Below, one piece after another: positions 8,822 to 16,675 of a stretch of DNA of 64,000 nt; positions within the stretch are counted from its first letter, which is position 1, and every line of letters starts with the position of its first letter. Under the pieces are notes generated by a model. The model was not told the origin of the DNA. It worked only from the letters and a program-made list of their open reading frames with translations, and did not search any database. A program made the translations under genes and the position numbers. Source of the DNA: DASUPK01 sp963831605 (lineage in GTDB: Bacteria; Actinomycetota; Thermoleophilia; Solirubrobacterales; 70-9); the NCBI GenBank assembly GCA_963831605.1, contig CAWHQR010000008.1, forward strand, positions 372,001 to 436,000. The letters are read 5' to 3'.

Positions 8822-9124
8822 ATGCCTGAACTGCTGCTCGCCGCCGCGATCGTCGTGCTGGTCGCCTGGTTCGTGACCGCGCCGCTGCGCGGGCGCCCTG
8901 GACAGGACGCGGGCGATCCGGCCGAGGCGGAGCTTGCGGACCTCGAGGCTCGCAAGGAGGCCAAGTACCGTCAGATCCGCGACGCCGAGGCGGACCACGC
9001 CTCGGGCAAGCTCTCCGACGAGGACTTCAAGCGCCTAGACCGCGAGCTGCGGGGGGAGGCGATCGACATCCTCAAGAGGCTCGACCGCCTGCATCCGAAG
9101 GCCCGTGACGAAGGTCCCGGCTGA
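8822..9124 (+). CDS. CcmI-like small membrane protein
   Basis: A 100-residue protein with one N-terminal helix (residues 3-22), then a charged coiled-coil-like segment (AELADLEARKEAKYRQIRD, GKLSDEDFKRLDREL). This matches the N-terminal half of CcmI-type assembly factors, where the same helix plus LSDEDF-type segment precedes a TPR domain that is absent here. It follows ccmF by 20 bases, so it is read as part of the cytochrome c maturation operon. The function is inferred from position and shape. Confidence 0.75.
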   Translation: MPELLLAAAIVVLVAWFVTAPLRGRPGQDAGDPAEAELADLEARKEAKYRQIRDAEADHASGKLSDEDFKRLDRELRGEAIDILKRLDRLHPKARDEGPG

Positions 9125-9183
9125 CGAAGCGTGATGGCGGGTAGCGCGCCGCCTGATGGTTGCTGATCTCTACACTGCCGCCC

Positions 9184-9408
9184 ATGGCAACCGTGCTCAG
9201 CGTGGTCGAGGTCATCATCTCGGTGATCCTGATCTTCCTGGTGCTCCTGCACTCCGGCAAGGACGCCGGTCTCTCCGGTGCGTTCGGCATCGGCGGAGGC
9301 GGCAGCTCCTTCGGAGGCGGCTCGTTGGTGGAGCGGAACCTGACCCGGTGGACCATCTTCTTCGGCGTCCTCTGGGCGCTGAACGCGATCGTCATCCTGA
9401 AGCTCTAG
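9184..9408 (+). CDS. secG: Preprotein translocase subunit SecG
   Basis: A 74-residue protein with two transmembrane helices separated by a glycine-rich loop (GAFGIGGGGSSFGGGSL), the standard SecG layout. VLLHSGKDAGLSGAFG is the conserved family block. It assists SecYE during protein export. The ATG at 9184 was preferred over an in-frame start 24 bases upstream because the first helix begins right after it. Confidence 0.9.
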   Translation: MATVLSVVEVIISVILIFLVLLHSGKDAGLSGAFGIGGGGSSFGGGSLVERNLTRWTIFFGVLWALNAIVILKL

Positions 9409-9418
9409 GGCCTGATCG

Positions 9419-10372
9419 ATGATGCGGCTGCGAGCCGCCGCGCTCCTCTCAATCGGCCTGCTCGCGCTGGTCGGCTGTGGCGGGTCCGGTGGCCGGGCCT
9501 CGCGGGTCAACACCGGGCTGGCGGCGGCGGGCGGGGGCGGGACGCTCGCCTATGCACTGCCTGCGCTTCCGGCGACGATCGATCCCCTGGCGGCGCACAC
9601 GCGCGCTCAGCTGACCGTCGCGCGGCAGGTCTATGAGCCGCTGATCGAGCGGCTCTCGGGCCCGTACGGCGAGGCCGCGCCGCAGGCCGGCCTGGCACTC
9701 GATGCGCGGCCATCACGCGACCGGACCACCTGGACTGTCACGCTCCGCCCGAACGTCCGCTTCCAGGATGGAACCCCCTTCAACGCGGCCGCCGTGCTCG
9801 CCAACTCACGCCGCTGGCAATCCGACCCCGCGGGCGAGAAGCTGCTCCCGCACCTCTTCGCGGTCGACGCCCCGCGCCCCGACGAGGTCCGCTTCCTGCT
9901 CCAGCAGCCGGTCCAGGACATGGTCCACCGGCTGAGCTCGCCCCGCCTCGGGATCGTCTCGCCCCGTGCCCTCGATCCGCAGACCGGGCAGGGCGCGCGC
10001 TTCCTCGCGGATGTGGCCGGCTCGGGCACGGGCGCCTTCGAGTCCGGGCCGAGCGGGCCGGGCCGGCAGACGCTCTCGCGGTTCCCGGGCTGGTGGGGGA
10101 GCCCGATGGGCCTGGGCCCCTCGCTCGACGGGGTGACGTTCGTGCTTGCTCCTCAGCAGGGGCAGCGGCTTCGCCTGCTGCGGGAGGGCGCGGTCCAGGT
10201 GGCCGATCCGCTCGGTCCCGGCGGTCTGCGCGCTGCGGCAACCGATCCCCTTCTCGACACGGTTCGCGGGTCGCTGGGCGGGATCGGCCTGGAGGGCTCA
10301 GTCCGCGGACTCGACTCCGCCCAGGCGATCCCCGTCCTCTCCTCCGTCTGGCTGACGCGCCTCGTCGGCTAG
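9419..10372 (+). CDS. ABC-type peptide/oligopeptide substrate-binding lipoprotein (short form)
   Basis: A secreted lipoprotein with signal peptide and lipobox LVGC (Cys20), followed by a family 5 solute-binding domain: TIDPLAAHTRAQLTVARQVYEPL, then TWTVTLRPNVRFQDGTPFNAAAV. These proteins bind peptides or related solutes for ABC import. At 317 residues it is well short of the usual 500, lacking most of the C-terminal lobe, and there is no transporter gene nearby. No continuation in another frame was seen, so it is either a genuinely short member or a truncated copy. Confidence 0.8.
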   Translation: MMRLRAAALLSIGLLALVGCGGSGGRASRVNTGLAAAGGGGTLAYALPALPATIDPLAAHTRAQLTVARQVYEPLIERLSGPYGEAAPQAGLALDARPSRDRTTWTVTLRPNVRFQDGTPFNAAAVLANSRRWQSDPAGEKLLPHLFAVDAPRPDEVRFLLQQPVQDMVHRLSSPRLGIVSPRALDPQTGQGARFLADVAGSGTGAFESGPSGPGRQTLSRFPGWWGSPMGLGPSLDGVTFVLAPQQGQRLRLLREGAVQVADPLGPGGLRAAATDPLLDTVRGSLGGIGLEGSVRGLDSAQAIPVLSSVWLTRLVG

Positions 10373-10384
10373 CGCTCCGGCAAC

Positions 10385-11260
10385 GTGGCTGACATCGAAG
10401 GCTTCGCCTACGAAGCGCAACGGGTCGGGCCGACCGCCTACCGGCCCGGCAGGGCGGGGGAGGGCGAACCGGTCCTGCTCCTGCACGGCTTCCCGCAGAC
10501 CCACTACTGCTGGCACCGGGTCGCGCCGGCGCTGGCCGAGCAGAACAAGGTCGTCGTCTGCGATCTGAAGGGCTACGGTGAGAGCCTCTCGGAGCCGGGC
10601 GGTCCGCTGGGAGAGGGCTACGGCAACCGCGAGCGGGCGGCGGAGCTGGTGGAGCTGATGGCGGCCCTGGGCTACGAGCGCTTCTCGGTCGTGGGGCATG
10701 ACCGCGGCGGCCGCGTCGCCTACCGGATGGCGCTCGACCATCCCGATGTCGTCGAGCGCCTCGGGGTGCTCAACATCGTCCCGACGGTCGACCAGTTCGA
10801 GCGGATGGCGGAGGGCGCCTCGCTCGGCTACTGGCCATGGTTCTTCCTGGCGCAGCCGGCGCCTTTCCCCGAACGCGTCCTCGGCTCCGCGGCCGAGTTC
10901 GTCGTACGGGACATCCTGAGCAGCTGGCCGGCGACGCCTGACGCGATCTCGGCGGACGCAACCGAGCGCTACGTGGAGGCCTTCAACGAGCGGACGCTGC
11001 CGGGCATGTGCGCCGATTACCGCGCCTCCTTCCACATCGACCGCCAGATGGACGCCGAGGACCGCGAGTCGGGCCGGCGGATCGAGTCCCCGGTGCTGGT
11101 CCACTGGGGCGACGAGGAGGGGGCGATGTCCGACTCCCTGGAGACCTGGGGGCGATGGGCCGCTGATGTGAGCGGCGGTCCGCTGCCATCCGGCCACTTC
11201 ATCCCCGAGGAGGCGCCCGACGAGCTGGTCGCCTCGCTGCGCAGCTTTCTCGGCTCCTGA
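10385..11260 (+). CDS. Alpha/beta hydrolase, haloacetate dehalogenase/epoxide hydrolase type
   Basis: A 291-residue alpha/beta hydrolase with the oxyanion-hole motif LLLHGFPQTH and the nucleophile elbow VVGHDRGGRVAYRM. The nucleophile is therefore Asp106, as in haloalkane/haloacetate dehalogenases and epoxide hydrolases, not the serine of esterases. The catalytic His lies near GHFIPEEAPD. The substrate cannot be fixed from sequence; sequence blocks such as RVAYRMALDHPDVVERL resemble fluoroacetate dehalogenase relatives. Start GTG 10385. Confidence 0.85.
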   Translation: MADIEGFAYEAQRVGPTAYRPGRAGEGEPVLLLHGFPQTHYCWHRVAPALAEQNKVVVCDLKGYGESLSEPGGPLGEGYGNRERAAELVELMAALGYERFSVVGHDRGGRVAYRMALDHPDVVERLGVLNIVPTVDQFERMAEGASLGYWPWFFLAQPAPFPERVLGSAAEFVVRDILSSWPATPDAISADATERYVEAFNERTLPGMCADYRASFHIDRQMDAEDRESGRRIESPVLVHWGDEEGAMSDSLETWGRWAADVSGGPLPSGHFIPEEAPDELVASLRSFLGS

Positions 11261-11328
11261 GCGGGCGTTTCGCGCCAGGCGAGCCCAACACAATTAGGAT
11301 CCCCCCGCAACCGACACGGAGGTTTGGC

Positions 11329-11640
11329 GTGCTGCTGGTGGTCGGACGGGTGAGATGCGCTTCGGAGAAGCGTGGTGAGGTGATCGAGCTGCTCGAGAGG
11401 ATGCAGGACGACTCCCGGCGCGAGGAGGGCTGTATCCGCTACGGATTCTTCGCCGCGGTCGAGGATCCGCTCAGCTTCATCGCGGTGGAGGAGTGGGCCG
11501 ACCGGGAGGCGCTCGACCGGCACTTCGCCCAGCCCCACCTGCACGAGTTCGCGGCCGGGATGCTGGAGCTGGTCTCGGAGCGGCCCGAGGTGGCAATCCA
11601 CGAGATCGCCGGCACGAGCGACTTCCCGGGCGCGCCCTAG
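11329..11640 (+). CDS. Antibiotic biosynthesis monooxygenase (ABM) domain protein, YgiN-like
   Basis: A 103-residue protein of the dimeric alpha-beta barrel (ABM) family. It contains the typical EEGCIRYGFFAAVEDP and EEWADREALDRHFAQPHL blocks. Members act as quinol or small aromatic monooxygenases without cofactor, or are non-catalytic; the substrate is unknown. A good ribosome site (GGAGG, about 11321) sits before the GTG start at 11329. It stands alone between the hydrolase and the tRNA-Leu region. Confidence 0.85.
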   Translation: MLLVVGRVRCASEKRGEVIELLERMQDDSRREEGCIRYGFFAAVEDPLSFIAVEEWADREALDRHFAQPHLHEFAAGMLELVSERPEVAIHEIAGTSDFPGAP

Positions 11641-11642
11641 AA

Positions 11643-11673
11643 CGCAAAGAACCCGCCGTTTCCAGCGGGTTCT
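11643..11673 (-). terminator. Hairpin terminator downstream of the tRNA-Leu 3' half
   Basis: The arms at 11648-11656 and 11665-11673 form a perfect 9-bp stem (AGAACCCGC / GCGGGTTCT) with an 8-base loop. Read on the minus strand the stem is followed by a T-rich run (TTTGCGTT), and it lies five bases past the tRNA-Leu 3' end, so it probably ends tRNA transcription. It may also serve the ABM gene on the plus strand, although no T-tract follows in that direction. Confidence 0.55.
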
Positions 11674-11677
11674 GAGG

Positions 11678-11713
11678 TGCGGCTGAGAGGAGTCGAACCT
11701 CCACGGCCCGTTA

Positions 11714-11736
<23 letters not shown>
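11678..11736 (-). tRNA. tRNA-Leu(GAG), 3' half
   Basis: On the minus strand this contains the anticodon stem-loop with GAG, the long class II variable arm (GGCCC-TAAC-GGGCC), the T arm (GGAGG-TTCGACT) and the 3' acceptor strand CAGCCGC plus discriminator A. It lacks its D arm and 5' acceptor strand, which are found at 12221-12270. The acceptor strand pairs perfectly with that distant 5' half, so both belong to one original tRNA gene split by the insertion. Confidence 0.85.
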
Positions 11737-12270
<534 letters not shown>

Positions 12271-12372
12271 GAGGGTCGCCGATGATAGTCGCCGCCGGGC
12301 GACGGGGCCGAGGACCGGAAAGGTTCGGACCAGAACACTGCTTGCAACCGTCCGCGGGGGTCGCTACTCTCA

Positions 12373-12386
12373 CGAACATGTGTTCG
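12373..12386. promoter_or_regulatory. LexA operator (SOS box) upstream of lexA
   Basis: The sequence CGAACATGTGTTCG is a perfect match to the Gram-positive/actinobacterial SOS box CGAAC-N4-GTTCG. It lies 37 bases before the lexA GTG start, as expected for autorepression released on RecA-mediated LexA cleavage. Confidence 0.92.
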
Positions 12387-12423
12387 CCCAACCCAATCAG
12401 CGCCGCAGCCTGAGGAGGCTCAC

Positions 12424-13041
12424 GTGGACCTGGTCAAGGACCTGACGAAGCGCCAGAAGGAGATCTTCGACTTCATCGGCAGCTACCTCGGCAAGCATGG
12501 CTACCCGCCCACCGTGCGGGAGATCGGCAAGGCCGTCGGCCTGCATTCCTCCTCCACGGTCCACGCCCACCTCGCGAAGCTGGAGACCCTCGGCGTGCTC
12601 AGGCGGGATCCCTCGAAGCCGCGGGCCCTCGAGGTGATGGTGGAGCGGGCGAAGAAGGCCGTTCGCCAGACGGGACTGCCGCTCGTCGGTCAGGTCGCCG
12701 CCGGCACGCCGATCCTGGCCGAGGAGAACATCGAGGAGTACCTCGAGGTCCCGGACATGGTCGGAGGCGAGGACGGCGACTACATCCTGCGGGTGCGTGG
12801 CGAGAGCATGAAGGACGCCGGCATCCTGGACGGAGACTTCGTCGTGGTGCGCCCCGCGGAGCGCGCCCGTGACGGTGAGATCGTGGTCGCCCTGCTCGAG
12901 GACGAGGCGACCGTCAAGCGCTTCTTCCGCGAGAAGAATCAGGTCCGGCTACAGCCGGAGAACAAGAGCATGAAGCCGATTCGAACCCGCGACGCGCGCG
13001 TACTCGGGCGTGTCGTCGGGATGTTCAGGAGGGTGGCGTGA
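12424..13041 (+). CDS. lexA: SOS transcriptional repressor LexA
   Basis: A 205-residue LexA. The N-terminal winged helix-turn-helix is LTKRQKEIFDFIGSYL followed by YPPTVREIGKAVGLHSSSTV. The self-cleavage site Ala-Gly is in QVAAGTP, the catalytic serine in RGESMKDAGI, and the lysine in EATVKRF, so the dyad is complete. It represses DNA-damage genes and itself. A strong ribosome site (GAGGAGG) precedes GTG 12424, and an SOS box lies upstream. It overlaps the next small gene by four bases (GTGA). Confidence 0.96.
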   Translation: MDLVKDLTKRQKEIFDFIGSYLGKHGYPPTVREIGKAVGLHSSSTVHAHLAKLETLGVLRRDPSKPRALEVMVERAKKAVRQTGLPLVGQVAAGTPILAEENIEEYLEVPDMVGGEDGDYILRVRGESMKDAGILDGDFVVVRPAERARDGEIVVALLEDEATVKRFFREKNQVRLQPENKSMKPIRTRDARVLGRVVGMFRRVA

Positions 13042-13217
13042 CCGTCCTTGCGGTCGAGGCCAAGACCCGCCTGATCGAGCCGTCCGAGGTGACGCTGGAA
13101 GACGCGATCCTCGGCGCCTGGGAGGCCCTGACGGCTCACCGCCGGGCGGAGTGCCCGGTGTGTCATGGAGAGCTGGCGACCTCAGGTTGCAAGACCTGCG
13201 GGTCCCAGCTCGCCTGA
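13038..13217 (+). CDS. Small zinc-ribbon protein coupled to lexA
   Basis: A 59-residue protein starting at GTG 13038, inside the lexA stop (GTGA overlap). It has an acidic helical first half (EPSEVTLEDAILGAWEAL) and then two Cys pairs, CPVC and CKTC, separated by 8 residues. This is a compact four-cysteine zinc ribbon. Overlap with lexA and the shared SOS box make it a likely damage-inducible gene. The function is unknown; it could bind nucleic acid or a protein partner. Confidence 0.7.
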   Translation: MTVLAVEAKTRLIEPSEVTLEDAILGAWEALTAHRRAECPVCHGELATSGCKTCGSQLA

Positions 13218-13263
13218 CGCCCGTCTCTCGCACAGTCGCGGTAATCGGAGGTACCCTCCTCCA

Positions 13264-13590
<327 letters not shown>

Positions 13591-13592
13591 AG

Positions 13593-13623
13593 GAAGGGCC
13601 CCCGCAAGGGGGCCCTTCTATTT
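13593..13623 (+). terminator. Intrinsic terminator of rnpB
   Basis: A perfect 11-bp stem (13593-13603 with 13608-13618) with a GCAA tetraloop, followed by TATTT. It lies directly after the RNase P RNA. Confidence 0.9.
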
Positions 13624-13688
13624 GCCCAACGGTGCGGATCCAAGCCGCCCTGAGCGGCCATAATCCACACCGTCGCGCGCGTGATGAC

Positions 13689-14336
13689 CTATCCAGGCCG
13701 GCGAAAGATCCCGGTCTCGCAGGTCTCGGGCCAGTCGTCCTTCACGCCGGTGAACTTCCGGAAGCGCCAGCCCGCAAGCAGCTCGAACGCCTCCGCATAC
13801 CCGGGCCGGTCAGAGTCGTCGAGCAGCAGAAACCCGCCGGGTCGCACCTTCCTCATCGCCGGTTTCAACGCGTCGATGCGAGTGACGGTCGGGGCCTCGA
13901 GAAAGTCGACGACTACGAGATCGAACGCCTCATCCGGCAGAGCTGCCACCTCCTGTGGGAACTCCTCGACCGGCCGCAGCCTCATCTCGACGTTCGAGAG
14001 CCCGGCCTGCTCCAGCCGCTCCTTCGTCTGCGGATACCAGTACTCGTTGTCCTCGTAGCTGATCACCCGCCCGGCGCGCTGCGCGAACCAGACCGTGGAG
14101 CGCCCCGAGCCGAGCTCGAGGATCGTCCAGTCCTTCCCGATGTGCCGGCGAAGCCAGCCGATCGCCGCCGGCACGATCCAGGGTCGCTCCGGGGTCCGAC
14201 CCGTCCTCGCCCGCCACAGGGCAGCGGGGTAGCGGAGCCAGCCCGACACCCCCATCGGGCCGCGCACGGAATGGAAGCGTCCGGCCCGCTCGCCGGGATC
14301 GTGCGGGCCTCTCAGTGGGATTTCGGTGGAGGCCAC
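13689..14336 (-). CDS. Class I SAM-dependent methyltransferase
   Basis: A 215-residue methyltransferase with motif I ILELGSGRSTVWFAQRAG, motif II VISYEDNEYW, the post-motif region EAFDLVVVDF and motif GGFLLLDDS. The layout resembles methyltransferases that act on sugars or small metabolites. The start GTG at 14336 lies inside the end of the upstream SDR gene (25-bp overlap); an internal ATG (MGVSGW) is a possible alternative. The substrate is unknown. Confidence 0.82.
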   Translation of the reverse strand: MASTEIPLRGPHDPGERAGRFHSVRGPMGVSGWLRYPAALWRARTGRTPERPWIVPAAIGWLRRHIGKDWTILELGSGRSTVWFAQRAGRVISYEDNEYWYPQTKERLEQAGLSNVEMRLRPVEEFPQEVAALPDEAFDLVVVDFLEAPTVTRIDALKPAMRKVRPGGFLLLDDSDRPGYAEAFELLAGWRFRKFTGVKDDWPETCETGIFRRPG

Positions 14337-15151
14337 TTTCCCGACTCGACCTTCTTGCGGAACGCCCGCTGGCGGCGGCGCGCGTCGCGCATGAGCAGGG
14401 TCGTGAGGCGGAGGGAGAGCCTGGGGTGTCGATCGAAGAAGCGCGCGAACTGGCCGCGCCAGCTCGGGATCGTCAGGACCGGCTTCGGCTTGTCGATCAA
14501 CCCCACGGCGCGCTCCGCCACCTGCTCGGGCATCAGCATCACCCCGGAGAAGGAGAGCGCGTCGTTCGGGTCGTCGAGCTTGTCGTTGATCATCGGCGTC
14601 CAGACGCCGTCGGGGCAGACGCAGGAGATGTGGATGCCCTCGAGGCCGGCCTGGCGCAGGTCCGCGGCGGTGCCGAGGCTGAACGCGATCGCCGCGTGCT
14701 TGCTCGCGGAGTAGCCGACGATCCCCGTCGCTGCCGCCAGTCCGGCGAGCGAGATCAGGTTGATGATGTGGCCACGGCCGCTGGGGCGCATCCTCTCGAT
14801 CGCGGCCAGCGTTCCGTTCATCGTGCCGACGGCGTTCACCTCGAGCATGCTGCGGTGGGTCTCGATCGGCTGGTCGAACGCCAGGCCGGTGAGCAGGATG
14901 CCGGCGTTGTTGACCCAGACGTCGAGGGAGCCGCTGCGCTCGACGACCTTGTCAGCCGCGGAGTTGACCGCCTCGGTGTCGGTGACGTCGAGGACCAGGG
15001 GCCACGCTCGCTCGCCGAGCTGCTCGGCCGCCGCGGTCGTGCCGGCCTCGTCGACGTCGGTCACTGCGACCTCGTAGCCGCGATTGACGAGGAGCCTGGC
15101 GATCTCCAGGCCCATCCCACCTCTGGCTCCGGTGACCAGCGCCGACGGCAT
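14312..15151 (-). CDS. Short-chain dehydrogenase/reductase
   Basis: A classical SDR of 279 residues. The cofactor motif is TGARGGMGLEIA, followed by NNAG, the catalytic Ser in LISLAGLAA, YSASK for Tyr/Lys, and the PDGVWTPM region. A basic C-terminal extension (MRDARRRQRAFRKKVESGK) may contact the membrane. An NAD(P)-dependent oxidation or reduction of an unknown alcohol or ketone is expected. It overlaps the downstream methyltransferase gene. Confidence 0.88.
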   Translation of the reverse strand: MPSALVTGARGGMGLEIARLLVNRGYEVAVTDVDEAGTTAAAEQLGERAWPLVLDVTDTEAVNSAADKVVERSGSLDVWVNNAGILLTGLAFDQPIETHRSMLEVNAVGTMNGTLAAIERMRPSGRGHIINLISLAGLAAATGIVGYSASKHAAIAFSLGTAADLRQAGLEGIHISCVCPDGVWTPMINDKLDDPNDALSFSGVMLMPEQVAERAVGLIDKPKPVLTIPSWRGQFARFFDRHPRLSLRLTTLLMRDARRRQRAFRKKVESGKWPPPKSH

Positions 15152-15265
15152 CGGCGCAGCTTACGGAGTGGGTGATTCCTTTCGCGGCGAAGGTTCGCCT
15201 CTGAACGGCCGAATCGACAGTAGTGGCGAACAATGAGAAAACCTTTGCTAGTCTGCGCCGCGCAC

Positions 15266-15393
15266 TTCCGCTGAATCTCCCTCCATCAGAAAAGGAGGGA
15301 GAGCGGGGGACCCACAAGTTGGGGCGAGTCGCGGCCAATGAGCCGCGTAGCGCGATCTTTCAGCGCGAGCCCGTCAGCTAACCCCGTAAGCCA
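15266..15393 (+). promoter_or_regulatory. c-di-AMP riboswitch (ydaO-yuaA class)
   Basis: The leader of the RlpA-like gene carries the hallmark blocks of this riboswitch in order: GAGCGGGGGACCCA near 15301, GGGGCGAGTC at about 15321, a GCGGC/GCCGC stem, and the highly conserved AGCCCGTCAGCTAACCCCGT (from about 15368). In actinobacteria this class controls cell-wall remodelling enzymes in response to c-di-AMP. The RNA ends about 15 bases before the TTG start. Confidence 0.9.
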
Positions 15394-15407
15394 CGAAAGA
15401 GGAAGGT

Positions 15408-15854
15408 TTGACGAGCAAGCCAACAATTCGTGCTGTTGCGGGTTTCCTGTGTGCCGCTGCCCTGCTGATTGCAGCGCCGGTTGCGAGCGCGCAGACGGGT
15501 GGGGTGCCGGGAGGCACGACCACTGAGCCGACCGCGCAGCCGAGCTCCGCGCCCGGTAGCTGGACCGTCCACAAGGCGGCCACCTGGTACGGCCCCGGCT
15601 TCTGGGGTCGCTCGACCGCTTGCGGCACGATCCTCACGCCCACCACACTCGGCGTGGCGCACAGGAAGCTCCCCTGCGGCACGCAGGTGACCTTCTCGTA
15701 TGGCGCCGCCAGCGTCACCGCGACGGTGATCGATCGCGGTCCCTTCCACAAGGGCTATGCCTGGGACCTGACCAAGAAGGTCGCGAAGCGCCTCGGCTTC
15801 CTGGCCGTCGGCGCGGGCCCCCTCGAAGCGACGGTCACGCCGCCCACTGGCTAA
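15408..15854 (+). CDS. Secreted RlpA-like double-psi beta-barrel protein
   Basis: A 148-residue exported protein. It has a signal peptide ending ASAQT, a Thr/Pro/Gly linker, and an RlpA/expansin-like barrel (ATWYGPGFWGRSTACG, GVAHRKLPCGTQVTFSY, VIDRGPFHKGYAWDLT). The Asp of DRGP matches the catalytic Asp of RlpA lytic transglycosylases. It probably acts on or binds peptidoglycan. The TTG start at 15408 has a good ribosome site (GAGGAAGG) and sits directly behind the c-di-AMP riboswitch, which explains its regulation. Confidence 0.88.
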   Translation: MTSKPTIRAVAGFLCAAALLIAAPVASAQTGGVPGGTTTEPTAQPSSAPGSWTVHKAATWYGPGFWGRSTACGTILTPTTLGVAHRKLPCGTQVTFSYGAASVTATVIDRGPFHKGYAWDLTKKVAKRLGFLAVGAGPLEATVTPPTG

Positions 15855-15958
15855 AGCGGCCCGGCTTCGCCATCAGGACGCGGCCACAGGCGGCCGCCCC
15901 ACATAAGTCGCTTCGGGCTTTCGCCCTTCGCTCCGAAGTGGAGCGGCCTGGTGGCCGC

Positions 15959-16525
15959 TTACGCAGCTGCTTCTCGGAGAACCGCCGGGTCGCCCTCCTG
16001 CGGCAGCGCCGCAACGGAGGCGAACAGGCTCTCGAACTCGGCGAGCGCCGTCTCGGCGACCGCGTCGAGAATCTCCTCGTCCGACCAGCCGGCCTCACGG
16101 GCCTCCTCCACCAGGTGGTGGGGCGGCCGCTCGGTCGGGTCGAGCGTCTCGCGGATCAGGGTCAGCAGCGCCGCCTCCTTCTCATCGGAGGAGGTGAAGT
16201 TGCGAGCCCTGGCGACCTCGTCGAGGCCGAGCCCGGCGACGCGAGCCGTCCGGGCGTATTGGGTCAGGGTGTAGGGGTCATTGCGCCACTCAGCCACAGC
16301 CAGGCCGATCCGCTCACGGGTCGGCCTCGGCAGCTTGCTCTGACGGAGCTCGGTGCGAAGGCGCGTATAGCCGCGCAGGGCGGCCGGCGACTCGGCGAGC
16401 ATGCCGATGAACTTGGAGACCGTACCGCCGGCCGTCTGGATGCTCTTGATCAGAGGAGCGGTGGCGTCGGGCGCGGTCAACTCGTCATGGATGTGGAAGC
16501 GGCTTACGTCTGTTTTGACTGTCAT
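15959..16525 (-). CDS. AhpD/carboxymuconolactone-decarboxylase-like protein lacking the redox cysteines
   Basis: A 188-residue all-helical protein of the CMD/AhpD superfamily (LRTELRQSKLPRPTRERIGLAV, AREAGWSDEEILDAVAETAL). AhpD enzymes carry a CxxC thiol pair and nearby His after the ERxxLAVA helix; here that position reads EWRNDPYTLTQYAR and the whole protein has no cysteine. It therefore cannot be a thiol peroxidase partner of the usual type. It is divergent from glutamine synthetase, and a perfect palindrome lies between them. Confidence 0.8.
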   Translation of the reverse strand: MTVKTDVSRFHIHDELTAPDATAPLIKSIQTAGGTVSKFIGMLAESPAALRGYTRLRTELRQSKLPRPTRERIGLAVAEWRNDPYTLTQYARTARVAGLGLDEVARARNFTSSDEKEAALLTLIRETLDPTERPPHHLVEEAREAGWSDEEILDAVAETALAEFESLFASVAALPQEGDPAVLREAAA

Positions 16526-16576
16526 TTCCTGGGATACCGCCGTTTCACAAGGGCTTTACTTTACTTTTAGCCGGTT

Positions 16577-16593
16577 ACTTACGCCTCGTAAGT
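16577..16593. promoter_or_regulatory. Candidate operator palindrome between the AhpD-like gene and glnA
   Basis: ACTTACG-CCT-CGTAAGT is a perfect 7-bp inverted repeat in a relatively AT-rich divergent promoter region. It lies 52 bases upstream of the AhpD-like start and 83 bases upstream of the glutamine synthetase start. The binding protein is unknown. Confidence 0.5.
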
Positions 16594-16675
16594 GTACAGG
16601 CATCTTGCTGGTTCTGTCTTCTCATACGACGTTCGGGGAGCCTTGGATGTGAGACGCCGGTAACTTGTCCGGCTG

